64,000 bases of DNA, taken from positions 310,001-374,000 of the forward strand of contig OY101128.1 of the NCBI GenBank assembly GCA_956465555.1, written 5' to 3'. Position numbers and translations under genes: made by a program. Shown here piece after piece: positions 22,301-31,687 of the stretch (positions are counted from its first letter, which is position 1; every line of letters begins with the position of its first letter). Source of the DNA: Nitzschia sp. pyKryTriq1 (Eukaryota; Bacillariophyta; Bacillariophyceae; Bacillariales; Bacillariaceae). A model generated the notes under the pieces. That model saw only the letters and a list, made by a program, of their open reading frames with translations, searched no databases and was not told the DNA's origin.

Positions 22301-23694
22301 GCCATGTTTTGCATGGCTTGGGTTTGGGCGGCATTTCCGGCACCACCGCCATTGCCTCCCATTCCGAAACCCCCGATTTGACTCTGGGACATGCTAGCAT
22401 TGGAGATATCTCCAACATGGGCAGCACTGCTGCTTGCAACCTGGGACATGCCATTGTCTCCTGTTGAGGCGGCGTGAGCCACATCATTGAGATTGGTAGC
22501 GTTGTGTGTCATGTCCCCGCCCCCATCGAGATCGTTGGAGTCTCTGACAGTCTAATAATAACATTGTTTGTAAAGAACAGAAGTCATCAAAAACATATTG
22601 TTGTGAGACAAACAAAACGTAGTACAACAACAACAACAACAACAACAGGAACACCAACGGCAGCGTCGTCGTCGCCTGTAACGTATGATACGTACATTAT
22701 TGAACAACTTGAGAATTTGTTTGCCTCCCCACCCCGCCAAGGCCATGAAACCTGCTCCTCCAATAGCATAGATAAGTTGACGTCTGATTTTCTTTTCTTC
22801 CTCATCTTCATCCACTGCTGACATGAAAGAATCATCATCATCCTCTTCGTCATCAAAACTGCTTTCCATACTGTTAGCCGAACCAGAAGACTCTACAGCA
22901 CCCGCGCTGCGAGCCGAGGAAGGCCTTCCTCCTCCTTCACCAAAAATATCCAAGGTTTGAATGCTCGATTCGGAAACAGTAGCCATGGTATTGTAAAGCT
23001 CATCCTGTCCATTCTTATTATCATCGTCCATGTCGGTAGCAATATTCTCGGCAAAACGAATCGTTTTGGGGGCGTCGGTGGAATTGGGTTCTTGTGCTTG
23101 TGCTCGAATGTTGAGGAGGGAGACCGGCATGGGTGTGTGTAGAAAACTGGCTCCAAACGACTCATCACTAGTGCTATTATTCTCCGCCGTTTCCATTCCG
23201 TGAAAGAGGGCATCACTCGCATTCAAGTCATGGGCGACTTCATTCCCAACACTGGTTCCGTATCCCACAGGTTTCGTATTGTTGGAGAGAAAGTCAGTCA
23301 ATGAACCTTCCGGAGTTTCAAAATCAGCGTAGAGAAGGTCCTCCGCCTTGCCTGCTGAATCAGAGAAAATATCCATCGAAGCATCTTGTTCCAACTGTAA
23401 TTCGTATTGCTCTCGTTCTTCTTGAGCAATCGCCTGTTCCAAATAGGCATTGTCAAGAGACTTGAAGCCACCCCCAGCATTAGTGGAAACGTCCTCCTCC
23501 ATGGAATGATCATCATTATCTCCCCCGATAACACCACTTTCTCCCCCCAAACTCTCGCTACTATCATCATAATTCCCGCCCATGAGCATGTTGGAGCGAT
23601 CTTGACGATGATGATGATGATGATGATGATTATTGAGCCAGTCATCAAATCGATCATCACTATTTTGCCCGTGCTGCTGGTGCGTGTTTGACAT
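19366..23694 (-). CDS. large PST-rich surface-type protein, paralog 2
   Basis: Exon 1 is 23694..22696 and exon 2 is 22551..19366, encoding 1394 aa; the intron (22552..22695) runs GTACGT...ATTAG and carries a CAA repeat. The layout matches paralog 1: an acidic N-terminal half with a His8 run and APKTIRFAENIAT; the span LIYAIGGAGFMALAGW; an Ala/Gly-rich second hydrophobic stretch; the conserved domain (ASVQSALV...SFETEDLPTKTI...QCPFEPLFGVSLD); a very long Pro/Ser/Thr repeat; and a C-terminal cysteine module CPERVG...GTCGCCSGTY...CNCCGVC. The repeat holds four copies of a PTLGTTTGPTFAPTPG unit, an internal duplication of about 115 bp about 410 bp apart, and APVTAAPTPGP tandem units. The protein is probably heavily glycosylated and membrane-tethered. 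Function is unknown; diatom cell-surface or wall material is the best guess. Confidence 0.72.
19660..21240 (-). repeat. coding tandem repeats of PST paralog 2
   Basis: Two near-identical repeat arrays (about 19660-19930, APVTAAPTPGPTLAP-type; about 20990-21240, GTTTGPTFAPTPGPTPA-type, 57-66 bp units) flank a duplicated block seen at about 20280-20394 and again at about 20688-20802. DNA identity between copies is close to complete, which points to recent slippage or gene conversion. Confidence 0.85.
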
Positions 23695-25262
23695 GTTGTT
23701 GATGTTTTTAACAATAATAATATGCGGTAGGCCCAAGCTTGGTTGATAGACGACTGCTCCTACTACTGCTCTAGTAGAAGAGGAGATGTTGTTGTTGTTG
23801 TTTTTTTCTTTTTTCGACGCAGTTATTGTTTCGAAGCAAACGCTGATCCAGAATACAACAGATGAGATGAAACGTTGCGTTGAGGAAAGTAGTGGTTGCA
23901 ACACGCAAAAGAGAGATGGGAGATGGGTGCGGAGAGATACGGTACCACAGTACACAGTACAAGCACCGGTTAGGCTGTTGGTGATGCGAAGCGTGAAGGT
24001 ACGGGAGAGCCCAAGAGCTCGCACTACCGGTAGAGGTAAAAGCATAATACTGTACGAAGCGGCGCGGCGAAGGCACTATTCGTAGGGGGGGGGGGATTTT
24101 TTTTATTCGTGAAGTTCAAAATCATCAGAGAGACATCGACGATGGGATTTTTTTCAACGTATTTTACGTGTGTGATGGTGAACGGAGGACTACTAGGCCC
24201 AATTGGCATGCGTTCTTTATGAATCTACTCGTGAAATTATTTATGACGAAGGACCTATTCCCCCTTCTCTCTGCCTATCTAAATTTCTAACAACATAATC
24301 CTACGGATTACCTGGTGCCGCCTCGGTAGCCGCCTGCGTTGGCGATGCGGGCGAAGAAAAGATCAGCCACGTAGATACTAGCCTCGTGAGTACGCTACGT
24401 TACGAGTAGTACAAACGAAGAGGCCAGGGGCCAGTATGGCAGAAACGTGAATGACTAATGAATGGACTGAAGGGGAGAGTCGATTCCTCCGATCCAAGAG
24501 GATTCGGGATCGGGGAACTAGACTTCCACGAAACTTCATTAGCTTCGCTCAGCCCAAGTCGTATGCTGCCATTTGCAAGTAGTGTAGTGTAATGTAGCAA
24601 AGGCAAAGGTATAGCACCGCATCGTCTTGGCAGGTATGCGACCGGTAAAATTTTTTTTAATTTGGATAGTTGTTGAGTTGTAGGCTTGGTACTAGAGATC
24701 CCGCACCGCAGCTGCAAGTAGCTCGTTCGTAACCACCATTGCACGGATTTTTGACTTTTTTTCGACGAATGCCTTCTAAGGTGTATGTTTAGATGAAATG
24801 TTCAATAATAGTCAAAAAGTACTCGCTAGAGAAGTAGTGGATGCTATGCTTCTATCACACCATCGTCGGTGGGAGTTTGTTGTCATTGTCGTGATGGCGA
24901 TCGCGGAAGAAATTCTTTCATCATGATGGCGCGGCAGGACTCGTGTTCGTGATTCGGGCGTTTGTACCAGGGCTACATGGACCTACGTCATGCCAGAACG
25001 CTGGAAAATAAACTCGTACTACGTATTCATATCAACGAAGATCGAAGCATCACATCATCATTACCAACCAACAATAGTCGTCTGTCAATGCATGAGATAA
25101 GAGCTTGTGTTGTGTGAGTAAACTATCGCTTGATAGTTGGGTCTTGCTATTATTCCGAGTGTTTAGTAGGAATATCATTATGTTAGCAAGACGACGAAAT
25201 GCTTATCATATGGTCCGAAGTAGAAGTCGTACCGCACCAATTTACAAGAAGAACGGCGCACC
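23695..25262. other. intergenic, about 1.6 kb
   Basis: No gene is seen. A G11 run (24085-24095) is followed directly by a T-rich run. CTACCGGTAG occurs near 24025, about 330 bp upstream of the PST paralog 2 start. The remainder has no recognisable repeat or RNA. Confidence 0.5.
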
Positions 25263-26450
25263 CTAAGCCATGATGGTCGCAACGAGTCCAGCCATGATAG
25301 TGGCTACACTCGCTATCAAACAAAATGACGACGCGGCCCCATCCTCCTCAGGACTTGTGTCACCCCCTTCGTCCATCATCATGGATTCTTCATAGGCCGC
25401 CTTGGCCGCCTCAAAATCGGCCTGGCATACCTTGGATTTTCCGGAGAAGCTAAGTGCGGTCACCTTGACACTAGCATCATAAGACACTTCATATCCATAT
25501 GGCAAAGTCTCGACACTTTTTTCGACATATTGAATATCGGGTTCCGAATAGGAAAGATCCTCTTCGCCAGCGACGTATATAAAGGGCAGCATGGGTTCAA
25601 AGCAAATAACTTGAGAATCATAAGTGACAAAGATCAAGGATGGTTCAATCCAATCGGCGGGATTAGTGGGCACGATCGAGCGATCAAAGACATGCATTCC
25701 CATGTTGATGACGGCATCGGCGACATGGGAAGAAAATCCAAGTGGAACGTTGGTAAGGATTGGCTCGGTGTCATTCGACGAGATCGAGACGCCCGTGGCT
25801 ACCTCGAGTTCAAAAAAGGCCTTGCCCGAAGCCGTGGTTTGTTCCGCAGAGCAAACAGGGGTCTGCGGAATGAGATCGCAGACCATTTCTTCGGCACGGT
25901 ACTGGGGTGTGACACGGTAAAAGTGAAAATCGTAGTGGGGCGACAGGAAACCACCTGTGGGGTCTGTGGAGTGGTGGTGGCGGTGAGCCAGGAGGAGGAG
26001 GAGTTACAACAATAAAATGCAAGAAGGGACGAGGAGTACCTGTGTGAGATTTTGCGCACATAACTATACAAGTGATCGTTTCTTGATAGAGTACTTACGC
26101 CCGCAAGCATTGTAATCCAACGACAAGTGATTGATCTCCGTGGCCTCTTCCACGTAAGCAGGATATCCTTCCCAGAAATAGCGGCCTTGTAGCATTGGAA
26201 GTCCATCATAGCCGGCTACAGCACTTGGGACGCAGGTATCCATCGATCCGACGGGAAACTCATCATTATGAGAAAAGCTGACGCTAAAGTGATAGTCACA
26301 ATTCTCGTCGACCGTTACATCGTAGTCATAGCTCAAAGCGTCCAAACTGTTGACACCGAGTTGCGGGTATTCCACATCGTCAGACGAAACGGCATACTTG
26401 ACGACGGTGAGGCCGAGTGCCAAGAGGAGAGAGGAGAAGCGAAACAACAT
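25263..26450 (-). CDS. secreted TTHB210/DUF5602-like protein
   Basis: Exon 1 is 26450..26099 and exon 2 is 25963..25263, encoding 350 aa; the intron (25964..26098) runs GTAAGT...CACAG in phase 1. Splicing creates GHPTGGFLSPHYDFHFY (117-133), which matches the GHxPxGxYxxPHFDFHFY hallmark I recall from the TTHB210-like/DUF5602 family; neither unspliced frame contains it whole. Residues 1-21 are a signal peptide. The last 20 residues (SFCLIASVATIMAGLVATIM) are hydrophobic, so the protein may be GPI-linked or C-terminally anchored. The His/Asp-rich hallmark may bind metal, but no reaction is known to me. The family is mainly bacterial in my knowledge, so transfer into the stramenopile line is possible. 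Confidence 0.7.
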
Positions 26451-27476
26451 GTTTTTGCTTTTGCTTTTGCTGGTGATGATGATGATATCACGTTCGTGGA
26501 AAATAATGAAGAATACGGAGACTGCGGAATGGGGAATGGGGAAATGCGGAATGCGGCACCGTAAGAAGTGTCGTCACTTCTGTAGATTTGATGTACTACT
26601 AGTACTAGTAGATCAACTTTCAGAAGGGATCTTCTTCCCTGCCTTCTTTTCGAGCAAAGCAACAATCAAGAATGCATGCAGAAAGAGATGGACGAAACCA
26701 CGACATGAAAAAAATAACGGCTGGTCGGTTGAAGAAGTTTTTTCCTCTGCTTCTTGCCCAGAAACGCTATTCGACATTGAACGGACGTGATGAGGCAATA
26801 ATCTATGAGGAGAAAAAAATCTTAAAGTAGTTCTCAATCGATCTTTGTCTCAATTAAGGAAGGCGTCTGCCAACCACAGATCCCTCTAAGTACTACAAGT
26901 AGTAGTTCTAACACTACTGCATGCAAGCTACCGGTGTCCAAAAGTGATGCCGTTGCAAAAGTGATGCCGTTTTGGGTCCCCGATAACCCGAGCCGTTTCT
27001 ACCCGCTCCGCTATGGGATACCGTGTCGAATTGTCCGATTGAACTCGATGACCAGAATGACTGCCGATGGGGTCTTTCGCGCCATTCGGAGAAAATAGAA
27101 GTCGGGTGGTTTGCGACCATGCTAATTCCTTACACAGCCACTGCAGATCTCATCTTTGTTTGTTGTAGAGGGCTACCAGAGGTACGGTCTTGAGATACAA
27201 ACATTACTACTTGTCGTAGAGGGCACGGCTCTGCTCCGGCGTCGCTACAAGGCTACTACGTAGAAATCCTACTAGGATTTGGGACAATCTTAAAGCACAC
27301 CCGCCGATAATGAATTACCGTAGCGAATATTCTCCAACGAAATTGTGCTACGTTTTATTAGCTCTACTACTCTCTACTAGAGTAGTAGAGTAGCAGAGCG
27401 CGGAGGGCCCACAAATTGATAATGCGTAGAGAGAAGGGAAAATGCATGAACTGCTGGTGGGAAGTTTGTTTCTCGA
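26451..27476. other. intergenic with inverted repeat
   Basis: No gene is seen. A short direct repeat (AAGTGATGCCGTT, twice) lies at about 26940-26970. A 12-bp-arm inverted repeat is at 27362-27390. The left part should be the promoter of the DUF5602-like gene. Confidence 0.5.
27362..27390. repeat. 12-bp inverted repeat, CTACT type
   Basis: CTCTACTACTCT (27362-27373), a 5-nt loop, then AGAGTAGTAGAG (27379-27390), perfectly paired. It lies about 85 bp past the stop codon of the SH3BGR-repeat gene (minus strand), so it could affect 3' end formation. Related CTACT/TAGTAG segments recur near 7.2 kb and 49.1 kb. Confidence 0.6.
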
Positions 27477-30400
27477 TCACCCACTGCGTTGGGTAGTTCG
27501 AAGCCACATTCCCACAGCGGCAGCGACTCCCAGCACCCCAATCGCCATGTGAATGTAGATGGATGGCACTGCAGCGGCGCTAGTACCCGACAATGGTGAG
27601 GGCGCATCCTTGTCTTCGTCGAAGGAATTACTCTCGGCAGCACTGGTGTCGGTTCTCAAGAACCGTGATGTTCGATCCGGATCCACAGCGTTACCTCCTT
27701 TTTCAATGACTGGGGCAGCCGAGGCGGCTGGATCGAATTCATTCTCGAACGTTTCACTCGGCATTCGTTGGCTATCTTGTGAAGCGAGACGTCCCAGCTT
27801 GTTAGGAAGCAATGGTACTTTCCGAGGTACAAACTCTTCTTCTTCGTCCACAGGCTCGAATTCGTTTTCGAACGTGTCTCCAGAGACCGTAATGCTTTGT
27901 CTGGTCGACAAGGGCGTTCCCGGTGCATCGAATTCGTTTTCAAAGGTCTCGTTGGGAATCAGATTGGTGCTATCTTCGGAATTGAAACGCCTTGATCTCG
28001 CAGCGGCTGCCAGCGATGATCTCGAAGAAGATCGCAGTGCACTTGTTGTTGTTCCCTCGTCAAATTCATTTTCAAAGGTGTCATCCAACGGAATGAGTTC
28101 ACTGTCAGTGGAAACGGCACGGCTATGCCGTTGAGGCTGAGGTGTGGGTGAGTCGAACTCATTCTCCCACACTTCACTGGGCAAACTATCCGTGGAGGAA
28201 ACACTCCGAATGGCCATGCGGCCAGGAACGGGCGTTATGGGAGTTTCCGGCTTGGAAGAAGCCGTAGACGCCAATAAATGGGCCATGGAGAGTTCTCCTG
28301 CTTCGTTCATGGCCTGAATTGTATCAAAGTCTCCCAAATAGGTGGGTTGGCCGTCTGTTCGTTCCTCCTCCTGGAGAAAGAATTGGGGATACTTTCCGCG
28401 AATACCACTGATTTCAAACAGTTCCGTTCGTCGACCTTTCATGGCGGGATCCGATCCATCCACTTCTTCAAAGGGAATTTGTCTGCCATTCAGCATGGTG
28501 AGGGCTCGATCTTGATTGGTCTTTTGGGCCAGTGTCCCAAACGACTTCGAAACCAGCACGACTATCCTGGACTTGGAATTGTTGTTGTTGTCGGTGGCGG
28601 ACACTTGGGCGGGGCTAGTAGTAGTACTAGTCGTAGTGGGCGCGACTTGTTCCATAGAGGTGGTTGTTTCCGCCACGGGAAACATCTGGGTAAGACCACC
28701 AGTCTCATTCATTTCTTCCAATGCCTCAAAGTCCCCCAAATAGGTAATATCGTCAGCATCTTTTATCACAAAAAATTGAGGATACTCGCCCCAACGACCG
28801 CTGATTTCAAAGAGTTGGGTACGCCGTTCTTTCATCGCCGGATCAGATCCATCCACTTCCTCCACGGAAATACCATTCCCATGGAGCATGGCTAGGGCTC
28901 GATCTTGATTCGTCCTTTGTGTCAAGGTCCCAAACGACTTGGAAACCAAAGCAATCATGGTTTTTTCTGCGGTGGTGCTGGATACAGCGACTGCGCCATC
29001 ATCATCATCATCACCCGCCGGACTACTCGATAATGATGGAGCGGAACGATCGGCCTTGGAGGGAGTCGTCTTGGTGGATGGAAAGTGGGAAAATTCCCCC
29101 GATTCATTCATGGCTTGAAAGGTGTCAAAGTCGCCCAGAAAGGAGATTCCATCATCGTTTCCAGTAGTAGTAATGAAGAATTGAGGATAGTTCCCCCGCA
29201 TACCACTAATGGCAAAAAGTTTGTTGCGTCGTTCCTTGACGGCAGGATCGGATCCATCGACCTCCTCAAATGGAATTCCACTACCGTTGAGAATCGTAAG
29301 GGCACGATCTTGATTGGTTCTCTGTTCCAAGGTACCAAAAGACTTGGAGACTAGGGCAATCATCGTCGTCATTTTCGACGACTTGGTGGCCGAAGTAGGT
29401 GTGATGGTAGTGGTAGAAGCATCCTTTGCGTAGTCTTTTTCTTGTTGATGGTGCTGCTGTTGCTGTTGCTGTAGCAGCTCCAATTCTTCCTTGGCCTTGC
29501 GCTCTTCCTCCAACCGTAGCTGTTTCCGTTCTTCTTCTAAACGAGCAATCGATGCCAGTCGTTCCGCTTCCTTGGCTTGCCGTTCCTTTTCCGCTTGGGT
29601 CTCTACTCGTTCCCGCTCCAGTTCCTCTTGCAGTCTCTTTTCGGCAGCAATTTCTTGATACGAGGCCTGCAAATTCTTCTTGTCTTGCTGCTGCTCTTGC
29701 TGGGATACATCCTGCTCTTCTTCTTCTTCTTCTTCTTCTTCTTCTTGCTCGTCGGCGTCGTCGTCGGCGTCGTTGTCACCATCTGCCTTCGGACGCGACT
29801 GCTTTTTGGCAAGACGTTCCTTCCACTTTTTCGCCTTGCTACTAGAGTATGCTGCCACGGGCATGCCTCCACTGTCCACCGCCGCGTCGGTAATAGTATC
29901 CGGCTCGCCCGGAGCAGTTGCAGTTGCAGTTGCAGTTGCTGTTTCTAGTAATACTGGACCTTGGTCCGTCGTGGTGGTGGTGGTGGTATCCATAGTGGAG
30001 TATGCTGCCGCTGGCATACCTCCACTGTCTATCGCCACGTCGGTAATAGTATCCGTCGTATTTGTTGCCGTTTCTAGTAATGCTGGACCTTGTTCCGTGG
30101 TGGTGGTGGTGGTAGTAGTAGGAGGAGGAGGAGCTGTAGTGTCCATATTGTCATCATCACCACTCGAACTTCTACTACTGGTAGTGGTATTCAATCCCTT
30201 CTTGGCCAGTCGTTCCTTCCATTTTTGTGCCTTTTTCGAAGTCTTTTTGGGTTTGTTGTTCGTGGTCGCTTTCGTAGTCGTGTCGGAAGGGGTCGAGGAG
30301 GATGGTTGAGCCTGCTCGGCTTCTGCCACTACTTGTGCGCGTGCTTCTTCTTGTTTTTGAACAAATGCTTGTGCCTCTTGACTTTCTTCCGGAGATAGCG

Positions 30401-30509
30401 TGTCGACGACTTGCCAGTCCTGATGATGTTGCTGTTCTGCTCCAGCAGAAGCAGCAGGAGGACGATCCTCCGCAGCAGTGGCAGCAGACGTCGTATTGGG
30501 ATGATCCAT
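27477..30509 (-). CDS. tail-anchored protein with three SH3BGR-like domains and FENEFD array
   Basis: A single exon encodes 1010 aa from ATG 30509; the frame runs further upstream only through non-ATG codons. The N-terminal third is low-complexity with two KWKERLAKK boxes (about 95, 225), an acidic run and a Glu/Arg-rich probable coiled coil (about 265-360). Three domains of about 95 residues (about 380-475, 516-615, 647-743) share ALVSKSFGTLxQRTNQDRAL, VDGSDPAxKERR and ISGxxGxYPQFF, the signature of SH3BGR-type thioredoxin folds; they have no CxxC, so redox catalysis is unlikely. At about 768-935 five FENEFD/WENEFD motifs occur, four preceded by RxxS. A hydrophobic C-terminal span (about 983-1006, IHMAIGVLGVAAAVGMW) makes it tail-anchored, facing the cytosol. 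A scaffold or adaptor role is inferred. Confidence 0.78.
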   Translation of the reverse strand: MDHPNTTSAATAAEDRPPAASAGAEQQHHQDWQVVDTLSPEESQEAQAFVQKQEEARAQVVAEAEQAQPSSSTPSDTTTKATTNNKPKKTSKKAQKWKERLAKKGLNTTTSSRSSSGDDDNMDTTAPPPPTTTTTTTTEQGPALLETATNTTDTITDVAIDSGGMPAAAYSTMDTTTTTTTDQGPVLLETATATATATAPGEPDTITDAAVDSGGMPVAAYSSSKAKKWKERLAKKQSRPKADGDNDADDDADEQEEEEEEEEEEQDVSQQEQQQDKKNLQASYQEIAAEKRLQEELERERVETQAEKERQAKEAERLASIARLEEERKQLRLEEERKAKEELELLQQQQQQHHQQEKDYAKDASTTTITPTSATKSSKMTTMIALVSKSFGTLEQRTNQDRALTILNGSGIPFEEVDGSDPAVKERRNKLFAISGMRGNYPQFFITTTGNDDGISFLGDFDTFQAMNESGEFSHFPSTKTTPSKADRSAPSLSSSPAGDDDDDGAVAVSSTTAEKTMIALVSKSFGTLTQRTNQDRALAMLHGNGISVEEVDGSDPAMKERRTQLFEISGRWGEYPQFFVIKDADDITYLGDFEALEEMNETGGLTQMFPVAETTTSMEQVAPTTTSTTTSPAQVSATDNNNNSKSRIVVLVSKSFGTLAQKTNQDRALTMLNGRQIPFEEVDGSDPAMKGRRTELFEISGIRGKYPQFFLQEEERTDGQPTYLGDFDTIQAMNEAGELSMAHLLASTASSKPETPITPVPGRMAIRSVSSTDSLPSEVWENEFDSPTPQPQRHSRAVSTDSELIPLDDTFENEFDEGTTTSALRSSSRSSLAAAARSRRFNSEDSTNLIPNETFENEFDAPGTPLSTRQSITVSGDTFENEFEPVDEEEEFVPRKVPLLPNKLGRLASQDSQRMPSETFENEFDPAASAAPVIEKGGNAVDPDRTSRFLRTDTSAAESNSFDEDKDAPSPLSGTSAAAVPSIYIHMAIGVLGVAAAVGMWLRTTQRSG

Positions 30510-31687
30510 AGTATCCTCTTCGAAAGCAGCAGGCAGTACTTGTACGGTAGCTGGAGAGTCCTCAAAACAGGAGAGCGAGAGCGAGAGCGAGAGAAAAGAG
30601 ATGCGATACGTTGTGCTACTACTAGGAAGGAATAACAGCAATACAACTCGTGGAATATAAACAAGGCCAGCCTGTTGATAGAATACCGTAGTGGGAAGAT
30701 GATGTAATAAAACCTTTGCAGCTGGCAGAGCACCTCAAGAGTCAAGAAGAGAAATAACGACACACAAGACGACGACAGATAGACGACAGCAACAACAAGA
30801 ATACCGGTACGAGTACTCGTAGAATCAATCATCACAAAAGGAAAGCTAGCAAATGCGAGATCCAGAAAAACTCGCAACGCATAGGGGGCATGCAAACCCC
30901 CGAAAGCTTGTTGACAATGAAGCACGTTATAACTACATTATGTCTGACGAAAGCACTCCTTCCCTCTTTTCCTGCCCCAAAGAGACCGGGAAGAAGGCAA
31001 TGGCGACCGCATCCGAAGTCGAATGAATCAATCATCCGTCTGTATGTACTACCAGTAGAACTATTCGTACTCTTCTGGTAGTTTATTATCGTTGATCGTA
31101 CAGCAGCGAAAAAGTGCACTGTCTAATTTAGCTGCTACCTTGACAACGAAAGTGGCGTAGTAGTATAGTCAGACGGATGATTGAGCGGGAGTATCTAGTA
31201 CGAGTAGTAAAGGCGAAGATTGTCTACCCTCGTCCCTCTCGTGGTCGTCTACTACTATCATATAGTGGTACCACCACCCGCACCGTCCGTGGACTTTTCT
31301 CCGTGCCATCATCACCATCCGTCCGACGAGCTGGAAGAACATGCCGGGGAGATTATGCTATTGACGATTGACGTACGTATGAAGGCTACTGACTGTCGAA
31401 GACTGTCTGTGGAGTTGGTACGTCCTCGTATACTACTACTATGACATCACCATCTACCATAGTAGTACCGGTAGTACTAGACAACAGCAATTAGCCAACT
31501 GCAAAGAAGATCCACCACGACCAATCCGCCAAGAATGGCGAGGTAAAATGGTTGCTTGTTCCACTTTTCTGCATAGTCTCTAGCCTCAGCTATCAAAGAG
31601 ATCCATGACTACTTGTTGTGAGATGTTGTTTTGTGGGGTATATACCGTAGCATGAGGTAACATTTCGCTCTTGTTGTCATATTTATT
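30510..31687. other. intergenic, about 1.2 kb
   Basis: Left part: probable promoter of the SH3BGR-repeat gene, with a short GAGAGCGAGA-type run near 30575-30595 and TACCGGTACGAGTACTCG near 30804. No gene is seen. Confidence 0.5.

Noticed and set aside
29680-30309. 209-codon plus-strand frame opposite the SH3BGR-repeat gene
   Set aside because: Antisense of Glu/Thr/Gln low-complexity codons; composed of Ser/Val runs without domain.
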